A stretch of 38,854 nucleotides of DNA, taken from positions 1 through 38,854 of the forward strand of contig JBDOQK010000094.1 in assembly GCA_040437565.1 (NCBI GenBank), in the 5' to 3' direction. This document shows, piece by piece, positions 29,172 through 38,338 of this stretch. The first letter of the stretch is position 1, and every line of letters begins with the position of its first letter. The notes under the pieces are model-generated. The model was not told the origin of the DNA. It did no database searches and worked only from the letters and a program-made list of their open reading frames with translations. This stretch comes from Albugo candida. Taxonomy: Eukaryota; Oomycota; Peronosporomycetes; Albuginales. Position numbers and translations under genes: made by a program.

Positions 29172-29357
29172 GAGTTTGGAAGCAAAAGGGAGATAAAATA
29201 CTAGTAGGATATTACAAAAGTAGTCGTAGAGAAAGCAGCTTCTTACAGATATAGTACTCATTGAGTAAAAGGTTGGTAGTGCAATTGGAAACATTATTTG
29301 CAGTAGACAAAATACAACAAGCAACTTGATACAATGCTCAAACTAAGACGATAGACA

Positions 29358-29927
29358 TTAAGGACGAATATCGGTACTGTATGCATGATTTTCAGCAACG
29401 TGGCCCTCATGATGAGTTGGATGCAGTTTGTCGCCATGCAACTTGGATGGATGCGTCTGTGGATGAGCCATTCCTCCTTCGTGGTGGGTTTTGCCAGTCA
29501 TTTTGTCTTTTGTGCGATGCACTTTGTTCTTCACTTTTTCCGCGAGACCCGGCTTCTTCACACGTCCACGTGTTGGTGAATGATAGTAATCGCCTTCAGA
29601 GCTTGAACTACTTGAGCTGCTTGACGATCTGTGCGCTCGTGAAGTATGTCCCATGGTGTTGTGTCCAGAAGTCATACCATGTCCAGTGTGTCCCGTGGTG
29701 TCATGACTAGAAGTCACACCGTGCCCTGTTGTGGTGTGCCCCGTTCCGTGTGTTGTAGTGTGCCCCGTTCCGTGTGTTGTAGTGTGCCCCGCTTCATGGT
29801 GCTTGCTCGGCATTATCTTTTCCTTCAGATCGTGAGCCTTGTCGTGGATCTTATCCATCATTCCTTCCTTCTTGTGCGGAGTAGTGCTTCCAGTAGTGTG
29901 TTGGTGTTCGTGGCCGGTTGTATTCAT
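29358..29927 (-). CDS. dehydrin-like disordered stress protein
   Basis: 189 residues, very rich in His, Thr, Gly and Lys, almost free of hydrophobics, with no Cys and no Trp. Two lysine-rich amphipathic segments resemble dehydrin K-segments: KKEGMMDKIHDKAHDLKEK (about 19-37) and KKPGLAEKVKNKVHRTKDK (about 124-142). The plant consensus is EKKGIMDKIKEKLPG. Between them are imperfect GHTTTHGT repeats (47-95) and a run of ten serines followed by EGDYY (101-115), as in the dehydrin S-segment. The order differs somewhat from plants, and no Y-segment is seen. By analogy it would protect membranes or proteins during desiccation or cold, or bind metals through His. Homology or convergence cannot be decided by eye. 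Its stop is 186 bases from the CAP/Srv2 start. Confidence 0.6.
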   Translation of the reverse strand: MNTTGHEHQHTTGSTTPHKKEGMMDKIHDKAHDLKEKIMPSKHHEAGHTTTHGTGHTTTHGTGHTTTGHGVTSSHDTTGHTGHGMTSGHNTMGHTSRAHRSSSSSSSSSSEGDYYHSPTRGRVKKPGLAEKVKNKVHRTKDKMTGKTHHEGGMAHPQTHPSKLHGDKLHPTHHEGHVAENHAYSTDIRP

Positions 29928-30049
29928 GTTTTGTTATCGAAATCAATAATGAAGAGACTGATCCTTTCCTCTTTCAGAGACAATTCGAAAAACGATCTTT
30001 CTTCATGTCGCATCCTTCGTTCTCCCTACAAACTCTGGATGCGTTGTCT

Positions 30050-30075
30050 TTTTCTATATAAAAGGCGATCATTGG
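30050..30075 (-). promoter_or_regulatory. possible CCAAT and TATA-like elements of the dehydrin-like gene
   Basis: On the minus strand CCCCAATGATCG is followed by CCTTTTATATAG, about 130 bases before the start codon. The pair fits a CCAAT/TATA arrangement. A weaker initiator-like TTCATTAT lies nearer the ATG. Support is sequence pattern only. Confidence 0.3.
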
Positions 30076-30178
30076 GGCAGATCAGCTTCTGTGACACGTT
30101 TTTTATTTTAACCGAATCGACAGACTATTTGGTGTCATACGGTGCTGCGTGAGCCACATCAAATTGACTGAATTCACT

Positions 30179-32179
30179 TCATTCGATTTCTTTTCCCATT
30201 GGAATTGCGATATGGTTCTTTCGCTGTGGCGTTTCGTGAGAATGCACCCAGCAGACAGGACAAAAATGAGAAGACTGTTCGCATTGCTCGCATCGCAAAA
30301 CCGCCGCTGCGTTCCCACATTCTTCACATTTTCCTTTCCGAATAAGTCGACCTCGAATCCGCGTGAAATACTTGTGCTCTATTTCTTTTGCTTTTTTTCG
30401 TGCTGCGTACCCTCGCGCAACTCTTTGAATAATATTGACAGCTATTTGCTCCCTTCCTTTCGCTTGTTTGCGCTCTTCTTGTCGAAATGCGATTCGCTCG
30501 ATCTCTTTGGTATTGTTGCGCACAGCACTTTCAATTTCATTGATCAAGTTGCATGTTTTCCTGCGGAGTGAATTTCTTTCATATGCAATGTGCGACTGGA
30601 TATCTTCCTCTCGTTTCAAAGCCATACATTTGGTGTACCATTCAAATATATTTGGATGAGCGACCGTCTCCGATGCGATGGTGAAATTCGATTTGTCGGA
30701 ATGCGGACCTTCAGAAGCAAGGACGCTAGGATGAAGGATCTGATTCGTGCAGAATGCTTTCCACAATTGGGAACTATGGATATCACGAACATCTTCTTCG
30801 GCTTGGTCAACCTCTGGATTCAAAAAGCGAGAAATAGCTGCAGGCTCATCATCACTAGCAGAATCATACGCATCATTAAAGCTTTTGTTTTGGATCACAA
30901 ATTTCATATCGGCTTCGTCTTGGTCTTCTTGGATGTCGTTCTGACGCCAAACATGTGATTTTACATCCTTTTCGGGTCGCAAGTAATGGTACAAGTTGTA
31001 TTGTTTGCCAGCGATAAAAGTCTCAAACCATTTTCGATCATCACGCTCGATGGAAATGCAGCGAACCGTATTCATGTGAGCTTTATACGCCGCATACTTT
31101 CGCTCAAGACTCCAGTCCTTCATGTCCTCGAACATGGATACATCATCAAATAGGCTTTCTATATCCTCCTGCGTCGGCTTATGATCGCTTTTTGACAGGC
31201 TTGTTAAGACGTTTAGTCGACTAGTACAACTTCGCTGGATCAGTTCCGCATGCACAGCTCGTTCTTCTTGGGATGTTCGATATTGCTTTTTATAATCAGC
31301 CAGCTTTTCAGCGACATTCTGTGTCAACGATTTTATCTCATCATGTAACTCTCGACGGCTGTATTTTTTTGCTACACTTGGAAATCGAGTCTCTGTCAAG
31401 CCTTTTATTCTGAAAAGCAACAATGAAGCCATTGAGTTTTTAACATTTCGAGAATCAATTCTTACCGCTTCTCAGCTTGTTTACGAAGCTCCGTATATTC
31501 TTCAGTGGGCGCTCGACTTTTTCGTACTGCATCAATTGCCTCGGACAGCATCGTTTCTCGTGATAAAAATCGATCTTGCTCCCTTATATACAAAGAATCA
31601 AGCACGTCATCATCTTCTGCAAGCACTTTTGCATCCAAAAGACTTTGTGCTTCATGGGTCAACAATCGAAATCCAAAAGGATCGAATTCTCTCGGTACAG
31701 GATTCACCGCTTTTCGCTTTGTTCGGAATCGATATCGATGCCACTGGTTCTGTATTTTCCGAGCGCATGTGATTTTTCGAGCAGTTTCAATATCGGTCAA
31801 GTTTTGTGCGCTAATTCCCCTTAGAAACTCGAGTTCTGTCTGTTTTCGAATGATACTTTTCTGACGCTGTTTTGATTGCTTTAGAAACACTGTGGTACAT
31901 CTCAGCTCAAAGCATCACTTACTGAAAAGCCGGAGTCTTACCAGCTTGCTCGCGTTGGAAATTTATCAGCGGTCGAAACTCGTGTCGAATTAAATGACCT
32001 CGACGCATTGCCTGAAGTCGTGTAATCGCATGCTAACAGAATAAAGGAAATGAGTTGGATAGCTGATACTGTTTAAAGGCTTTTACAAGATATCGTTCAT
32101 ATTTTCTTCGGGTCGAGTAGCCTCGATACAGTTTCTGAATGATAGCTGCAGCATCACCCGGTGCCCTTTGACATTCCAT
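30179..32179 (-). CDS. IQ-motif protein with C-terminal B-box-like zinc finger, 4 exons
   Basis: My exons are 32087-32179, 31942-32032, 31466-31889 and 30179-31409. The three introns of 54, 52 and 56 bases are GT-AG and keep the frame, giving 612 residues. IQ motifs that bind calmodulin or related light chains occur at about residues 12-31 (AAIIQKLYRGYSTRRKYERY), 33-51 (AITRLQAMRRGHLIRHEFR), around 105 (ARKIQNQWHRYRFRTKRK) and near 545 (VNIIQRVARGYAARKK). The end has a B-box-like zinc site: CEECG, CEQCEQ, CPVCW then HSH and NHI. The middle is charged and partly coiled-coil. I know similar IQ plus B-box proteins from flagellated protists, so a ciliary or cytoskeletal role is possible; this is inference. 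Its ATG is only 27 bases from the ATG of the divergent Nudix gene. Confidence 0.8.
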
Positions 32180-32206
32180 TTATTTAAAAGCCAATAGCTG
32201 CCAGAG
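32180..32206. promoter_or_regulatory. 27-base bidirectional start region
   Basis: These are the only bases between the start codons of the IQ/B-box gene (-) and the Nudix gene (+). Each promoter must reach into the other gene, so transcripts overlap at their 5' ends, or one of the two starts is misplaced. Confidence 0.5.
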
Positions 32207-33306
32207 ATGAAGCATCTTCCATTTCAAAGCTTTCTGGTAAAGTTACAGCTCAATTTGTCATCGAGGACAAAAGAAGAAGTCGTAAAGGATACAATAAACG
32301 TATGTCAGGCTCATTTCGTAAACATTTACATTTTGTCATTTCATTGAGTCGATAGAAAGCAAGTGTGGCAGCCATTTTTCGATGGAAAGAACGAAAGCGG
32401 AAAACTCTGCAGATACTATTCATTCGACGGGCAGACAACAAGAGGGATGTATGGAGTGGTCAAGTCGCAATTCCTGGAGGAAGACGTCAGTTGAAATCAT
32501 TTTCAGAGACGGTAGGAGGCAATTCTTCAAAGAAATGGGAATCAAGTAGAGAGACAGCGATACGTGAAACATTTGAAGAAGTGGGATTGAGACTGGATAA
32601 GCCGTACGTAGAACAACATCCTGTTTGTAAAAGCGTCATCCGATCGTCTCAATTGATGTAGTTATGTCCGATGGATCGGTCAATTAGAACCGATCCAAAC
32701 ACACTTGCGCTCAATATACGTCACAACCGAAGGTACCTTTCTATAACAAAACACTTTGTACGCATATCTGATGACTCGGTAGTCTTTTTAGTTGACAGAT
32801 CAGAAGAGGAGCAGGCTGTTATTTTAAAGACACAGCCCAAAGAGGTAGCAAACGTTTTTTGGGTCAATGTGGAGGAACTATACAATTCCAACCGATATCA
32901 CAATCTTATTTGGCCGATGAAAACCTACTTTGAAAAACTGACCGGCTTCCGTGTGCTCGGGCAACTGCTACATCGCATCGTTGGAGATACGATATTTCCT
33001 TGTATTTATCTCCCACGACCTTGCCCAAAGGTCCAAAACGAAGATGATTCCTCGATTCCTCGACACCATTCCGAGTATATATTGTGGGGTCTTACATTAC
33101 AAATCGTATTGAAATTATGCGAAGGAGGAGGTTGCCCGCTTCCGTTCGCAAACTCTCCTTTCCGGTGTACAAATAGATGTGGAGCATCACTACTTTCTTT
33201 ATTTCGTCTACATTACCGTTCAGCAATGATTTTAGCAATCGGACTATCCATCGGCCTTTCTGGAGCTTACAAGCTTGTAAAAGCCGAGTTTACTCAAAGT
33301 AATTGA
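32207..33306 (+). CDS. Nudix hydrolase (NUDT7/8 CoA-pyrophosphatase type) with C-terminal membrane segment, 4 exons
   Basis: My exons are 32207-32299, 32356-32603, 32662-32732 and 32792-33306. The GT-AG introns of 56, 58 and 59 bases keep the frame, giving 308 residues. The Nudix domain shows AAIFRWKERKRKTLQILFIRRA, WSGQVAIPGG, and the catalytic helix RETAIRETFEEVGL. The segment between GGRR and the helix is about 20 residues longer than usual, so the classical GX5E spacing is not met exactly. VFWVNVEELY and YILWGLTLQIV fit the CoA pyrophosphatase group. A hydrophobic stretch near the end (AMILAIGLSIGLSGAYKLV) may anchor it in an organelle membrane, perhaps mitochondrial or peroxisomal. Substrate is inferred. 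Divergent to the IQ/B-box gene. Confidence 0.82.
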
Positions 33307-33534
33307 ATAATGAGTTTGATCAATCAAACAGTCACAAGGTGGCCTCGAACCATATGAACCAAGCAATACCTGGCCAACTTGCATGGTGCGTAGAAGCGTC
33401 GCAATTAGCAGCTGCTAGCGAATGTGTTAGAGAGTGTCAGAATCCCTGCCGCAATCGTATTTACTATGTTTGCACGATATTCTCAACTAGAATTCTAGTT
33501 ATAAATAAGCTCATTTGTTTGTGATCTGTCCACA
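33307..33534. other. short interval with a small open frame and a TATA-like site
   Basis: Overlapping the Nudix stop, an open frame (33303-33524) carries NQAIPGQLAWCVEASQLAAASECVRECQNPC. Its Cys-rich part could be an unrecognised exon or small gene, but nothing supports this further. TATAAATA at 33500-33507 lies 28 bases before the C2 gene ATG, and CTCATTTGTTTG at about 33510 resembles the oomycete initiator plus flanking region. The latter is more likely the C2 promoter. Confidence 0.35.
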
Positions 33535-34902
33535 ATGAGAGGAATGGAACCGCAGGAGATTCATAAAGAAAACTCATTTTGGGGCAGCACCAAGGATGGA
33601 TTTAGTAAAACATCCTTATCTCCATTCAGTCATCGTCGCCGAATACGAAATCGTCTCGGCAAAATGAGCTTTATGTCAGAATTAGAGCGTGCTTCTGCTT
33701 CATTGACTCATCGTTTGGGGCGGCGTAAGACGAGAAATACGGTTGATGAAGATGAACTGAGTGGGTACCATATCTTACGCATCTGTCTACATTCCGTTGA
33801 AGGATTGAAGGAACGACATAAAAGCGCCCGAAGAAACGCTTTCTTCTGTAAAGCGTACCTGAGTAAAAGTACTATGCATCGAGGAAGTCGAGCGAGTCTT
33901 CGTCGAATGTTAGCTTCCGATAATAATGATTATGCTGAAATGAACCATGCCAAGCGTGCATCAGAAGGTAGCTCTTCCATCATTCCGGTTCGTTTAGTAC
34001 GAACGCATTCTCAATCTCATTTAAACGGTAAAATTACTTGGAATGAGCACTTTCAAATTCCAGTATTGGATCCACAAGTTGACATATTATGCATACGTGT
34101 CAAATCCTCCAACGCCATTTCTTCGCCAACGATCGCAACATGCTCCATACCGATCAGTAATTTATCACTAAATCAGACCCTCGATCAATGGTTTAATTTG
34201 ATGGATGGAAAGAAAGATGCCGGCCGTATACGACTCAATATGCGATTCATTTTCCCTGGTAATTCATCGAACCATAGCACGCGATCTGAAGATTTTTCCT
34301 CTTCATTTGTGAAATACAACAGAGCGTTGGTCTATGAGCCAGCCGATCCATTGGAAGAAGAATTAAGGTCTATCAAGAAGCCTTTTTCACAAAATCCAAC
34401 TGATAACACATCGCTAAAGACAATGGTGAACGTATCTATTGGAACCAGAGAGCCCAGGCAAAGTGTATTTCACCAACAAAAGACCTTGCCACCACCACCG
34501 ACCACAACATGGAAGCATCGTATTGCATCAGATATTCCAAGACGCAGCACACAGAACGTGATGGAGTGTTTTAGTCCAAGTAATCACTCGCTTATTGATC
34601 AAGAAACGTATTCGGCAATTTTGAATCGTATCAGTCATAACGTTCTGTTGGAGGACGATGAACAAAGTGGAGATGACAGATCGGATCGCGACTCAGGTCA
34701 TCAAGACAACGTTTTAATGGAAGAAGACGATGATGAGGATAATGAGATTACATGGATATATGCAGCGCAATCCAGTGTTCCTAAAAAAAACGCAAAAACA
34801 GGTCGTAAAGGTAGCCAAATGGTTGTCAATGATCATACTCAACTTCCCATATTGGAAGATGTGCATTTCGACGTAGAAGAAGTCGATTTTTGTAATTACT
34901 GA
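33535..34902 (+). CDS. C2-domain protein with a disordered acidic tail
   Basis: A single exon of 455 residues starting MRGMEPQEIHKEN. The N-terminus is basic (HRRRIRNRLGKM, HRLGRRKTR). A C2-type beta sandwich covers about residues 78-240: YHILRICLHSVEGLKERH, FFCKAYLS, ITWNEHFQIPVLDPQVDILCIRVKSS, ATCSIPISNL, LDQWFNLMDGKKDAGRIRLNMRF. A serine and arginine-rich insertion of about 45 residues lies between the first strands. I do not see the Asp pairs of a calcium-binding C2, so lipid or protein binding without calcium is likelier. The tail is polar with an acidic run (MEEDDDEDNE). No transmembrane segment. The role is unknown. A TATA-like site lies just upstream. Confidence 0.75.
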   Translation: MRGMEPQEIHKENSFWGSTKDGFSKTSLSPFSHRRRIRNRLGKMSFMSELERASASLTHRLGRRKTRNTVDEDELSGYHILRICLHSVEGLKERHKSARRNAFFCKAYLSKSTMHRGSRASLRRMLASDNNDYAEMNHAKRASEGSSSIIPVRLVRTHSQSHLNGKITWNEHFQIPVLDPQVDILCIRVKSSNAISSPTIATCSIPISNLSLNQTLDQWFNLMDGKKDAGRIRLNMRFIFPGNSSNHSTRSEDFSSSFVKYNRALVYEPADPLEEELRSIKKPFSQNPTDNTSLKTMVNVSIGTREPRQSVFHQQKTLPPPPTTTWKHRIASDIPRRSTQNVMECFSPSNHSLIDQETYSAILNRISHNVLLEDDEQSGDDRSDRDSGHQDNVLMEEDDDEDNEITWIYAAQSSVPKKNAKTGRKGSQMVVNDHTQLPILEDVHFDVEEVDFCNY

Positions 34903-34974
34903 GAGTAGTAGTATCAAAGTATAAAATATTGCGATATATAATTAGAGCTTCAGAGCTTTTTCAGCGCTTGAAAT

Positions 34975-35655
34975 ATGAATGCATTTAAGCGTCGATTTCA
35001 ATTAGAAAATCAACTTGTTTTTTATATGTCCTATCACCGCATCTGGCCTATTCTCATTACGGCTCAAGTCATTTTAGCAAGTATTTCACCAGGATGGATA
35101 AACTCAATGAATTACTCGGACTCATCGCAGCTAGAGCAATGTTTGCGTTTGAATTACGCGGCGCTAATGGCAGCTATCTACATTCCGTGGTACATTATGC
35201 TGGATCCAATGTACGCACAGCGCAATCTGTTTTGTCCATCTTACTGATCTTTTTTTCCAAAAACGGTAGTGCAGGCTCCTTAGGAGCGGTATTGGTACTA
35301 GCATCTACGTTATTTTCAAACTATGTGAGCTCAATTTCACCGATATACATTGGCTTGGAAGCGTGGAAGATTGCACTACCGCTTCATCTCATCGGATGGG
35401 TTGCGCAGGTACAAGAAACCTACAATTATTTCCAGCACTAATCAAGACTTGTTTGAGAAGTTTATCGGTCATGCAATTTATGAAAAGAAAAAGCCAGCAC
35501 TACTACACAGTTTGGACCAAGCACTGATAACAGCACCATTGTTTGTTCTGCTGGAAATATTATTTTACGCTGGATACAAGCCTAAATTACATCACCGAGT
35601 GCTTCGACAAGTTTTAGAAAATCAGGAGCCACAAACACATGCTAAATGTATATAG
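34975..35655 (+). CDS. Mpo1/DUF962 (YGL010w-like) membrane protein, 3 exons
   Basis: My exons are 34975-35210, 35270-35408 and 35461-35655. The GT-AG introns are 59 and 52 bases, giving 189 residues in frame. The second intron has a branch-point-like CACTAATCA. Family landmarks are FYMSYH near the start, YIMLDPIAGSLGA and the conserved HLIGWVAQFIGHAIYEKKKPALL, then SLDQALITAPLFVLLEILFYAGYKP. In yeast Mpo1 is an ER iron-dependent dioxygenase that shortens 2-hydroxy fatty acids from phytosphingosine. Several hydrophobic segments fit a multi-spanning ER protein. The usual N-x3-H motif after the first YH is not seen here (YHRIWPILITAQ), so the first part may be diverged, or a further intron may be missed. 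Confidence 0.75.
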
Positions 35656-36051
35656 TGATTCGGCTATAACGTTTACTTGTATGTGCTGATGACCAGTAAA
35701 AATAGACGCATGGCCAATGTATTTCTAATGCGTGGGAGGGTCGTACGTAAAAACTCGGGACGAAGTAGTAACGAAAATGGCTGTACGTTATAAACCTCAA
35801 TTCATTACGTGACACTTATTCTAGTCTCAGGACATACGATTGGTTTTTAAATCCCCATATGCTGATGCTGCGTTTATCGACCAACAAAGTAATCTGATGC
35901 AGCGGTAAAGAAGTGACAGGTGCGAAAGAGGCGTTCAATTAGACAAGAGACGAGGTATTGGTTGTCTAAATCGCATCGCGGCTTGACTGAGAATATTCGC
36001 ATTGATCAATTTACCTCAGAAACCCCAAACAGAAAAATCGAAACTTAGAAC
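35656..36051. other. intergenic, no gene seen
   Basis: 396 bases between the Mpo1-like gene and the secreted CAP-domain gene. No long frame, and no convincing promoter element beyond a GCCAATG at about 35714. Confidence 0.5.
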
Positions 36052-38288
36052 ATGTGGAAACTCGAATCACTAGCCATTTTATCATCACTCTATATATCAT
36101 CCGGAAGGTCGTTTGATTTCGTCAAGAACATTTACGATTTCAATCCACAAGAAGTCACCCAACTTCCAGCATTTCCCACCAAAGTCGTACCGTGTGATGA
36201 TTCTCAGCTCCCACCTGTGCCAATACAGTCTTTTCCTACGTTCGGGAATGGGGGTTTGACGCAATTGAAAGACAAATATGCCCAACTACCAAATCTTCGA
36301 AATCCAGTTGATGAAACTCAGCTCCCATCTGTGCCAATAGTGCCTTTTCCTACGACCGACAACGGAGATTTGACGCAAGTGAAAGACAAATATGCCCAAC
36401 TACCAAATCTTCGAAATCCAGTTGATGAAACTCAGCTCCCATCTGTGCCAATAGTGCCTTTTCCTACGACCGACAACGGAGATTTGACGCAAGTGAAAGA
36501 CAAATATGCCCAACTACCAAATCTTCGAAATCCAGTTGATGAAACTCAGCTCCCATCTGTGCCAATAGTGCCTTTTCCTACGACCGACAACGGAGATTTG
36601 ACGCAAGTGAAAGACAAATATGCCCAACTACCAAATCTTCGAAATCCAGTTGATGAAACTCAGCTCCCATCTGTGCCAATAGTGCCTTTTCCTACGACCG
36701 ACAACGGAGATTTGACGCAAGTGAAAGACAAATATGCCCAACTACCAAATCTTCGAAATCCAGTTGATGAAACTCAGCTCCCATCTGTGCCAATAGTGCC
36801 TTTTCCTACGACCGACAACGGAGATTTGACGCAAGTGAAAGACAAATATGCCCAACTACCAAATCTTCGAAATCCAGTTGATGAAACTCAGCTCCCATCT
36901 GTGCCAATAGTGCCTTTTCCTACGACCGACAACGGAGATTTGACGCAAGTGAAAGACAAATATGCCCAACTACCAAATCTTCGAAATCCAGTTGANNNNN
37001 NNNNNNNNNNNNNNNNNNNNNNNNNNNNNNNNNNNNNNNNNNNNNNNNNNNNNNNNNNNNNNNNNNNNNNNNNNNNNNNNNNNNNNNNNNNNNNNTGAAA
37101 GACAAATATGCCCAACTACCAAATCTTCGAAATCCAGTTGATGAAACTCAGCTCCCATCTGTGCCAATAGTGCCTTTTCCTACGACCGACAACGGAGATT
37201 TGACGCAAGTGAAAGACAAATATGCCCAACTACCAAATCTTCGAAATCCAGTTGATGAAACTCAGCTCCCATCTGTGCCAATAGTGCCTTTTCCTACGAC
37301 CGACAACGGAGATTTGACGCAAGTGAAAGACAAATATGCCCAACTACCAAATCTTCGAAATCCAGTTGATGAAACTCAGCTCCCATCTGTGCCAATAGTG
37401 CCTTTTCCTACGACCGACAACGGAGATTTGACGCAAGTGAAAGACAAATATGCCCAACTACCAAATCTTCGAAATCCAGTTGATGAAACTCAGCTCCCAT
37501 CTGTGCCAATAGTGCCTTTTCCTACGACCGACAACGGAGATTTGACGCAAGTGAAAGACAAATATGCCCAACTACCAAATCTTCGAAATCCAGTTGATGA
37601 AACTCAGCTCCCATCTGTGCCAATAGTGCCTTTTCCTACGACCGACAACGGAGATTTGACGCAAGTGAAAGACAAATATGCCCAACTACCAAATCTTCGA
37701 AATCCAGTTGATGAAACTCAGCTCCCATCTGTGCCAATAGTGCCTTTTCCTACGACCGACAACGGAGATTTGACGCAAGTGAAAGACAAATATGCCCAAC
37801 TACCAAATCTTCGAAATCCAGTTGAATATTCTCAGCTCCCACCTGTGCCAATCATGCCTTCTCCCACGACAGACAATGGGGACCCGACGCATTCGAAAGA
37901 CCTGGAGGTAATTCTCAAGCTGATCAACGATGCCCGATCCGAAAATCACTGTGGAAAACTTAAGTCTAGCCCAGAATTAATTCAAGCAGCCTGTACCCAA
38001 TCTTCGTTCATGGGCTTATCAATGCATATCGGTCATATTGGAGCTCATGGTCTCCATATTGGTGCTCGTGTCCAACTCACAGGGCTGAAGTTTTCGGCTG
38101 TTGCTGAAAACGTTGCTAAGGGACAGCCAGACATGCTGTCTCTTCACGATAGTTTCATGAACTCAGATGGCCATCGTGCTAATATCATGAATTGCGCTTA
38201 TGACAGCTTTGGATTTTGTCCGTCTGTTGGCAAAGATCAAGAGATGTATTACACTCAAACATTTGCCAAAACATTAGGCGAACCTTAG
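36052..38288 (+). CDS. secreted CAP/SCP-domain protein with a 38-residue tandem repeat array
   Basis: The N-terminus MWKLESLAILSSLYISSGRS looks like a signal peptide of about 20 residues. A leader with QLPAFPTKVVP follows. Next comes an array of 38-residue repeats (DETQLPSVPIVPFPTTDNGD then LTQVKDKYAQLPNLRNPV), proline rich and probably extended. After a diverged last unit (EYSQLPPVPIMPSPTTD) a CAP/PR-1-type domain of about 125 residues closes the protein. It shows VILKLINDARSENHCGKL, AACTQSSFMG, AENVAKG, NSDGHRANIMNC and YYTQTFAK. Some CAP cavity residues are kept (E of AEN, H of GHR), but the usual first HS is QS here. No RXLR motif is seen. An N gap lies inside the array, so the frame appears to shift across it and the true length is unknown. 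CAP proteins are often secreted by oomycetes and can bind sterols or act on hosts. The role here is unproven. Confidence 0.85.
36196..37907 (+). repeat. 114-bp coding tandem repeat array, homogenised
   Basis: One diverged unit (36196-36309) is followed by six units that read as identical: 36310-36423, 36424-36537, 36538-36651, 36652-36765, 36766-36879 and 36880-36993. After a 100-N gap (36996-37095) and a partial unit come six more (37140-37823), then a diverged end unit (37824 onward). The period of exactly 114 bases keeps the frame. Identity between units, synonymous sites included, implies recent expansion or gene conversion. Copy number across the gap is unknown. Confidence 0.97.
36996..37095. 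other. assembly gap inside the tandem array
   Basis: A run of exactly 100 N within the 114-bp array, where short reads cannot be placed uniquely. The real number of repeats may differ. Confidence 0.95.
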
Positions 38289-38332
38289 ACGGTCAAAGTC
38301 GCTAGCTTTTGTCTTTGAATTATGATCAGCGT

Positions 38333-38338
38333 AATAAA
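38333..38338 (+). terminator. polyadenylation signal of the CAP-domain gene
   Basis: AATAAA 45 bases after the stop codon, followed by a T-rich stretch. Another AATAAA occurs near 38835. Confidence 0.5.

Noticed and set aside
29381-30152. Cys/Val-rich plus-strand frames opposite the dehydrin-like gene
   Set aside because: They mirror the repetitive His/Thr codons of the minus-strand gene and have no independent support.
36196-37907. CRISPR-like array because of regularly spaced identical units
   Set aside because: The units are contiguous 114-bp coding repeats without spacers, in a eukaryotic gene.
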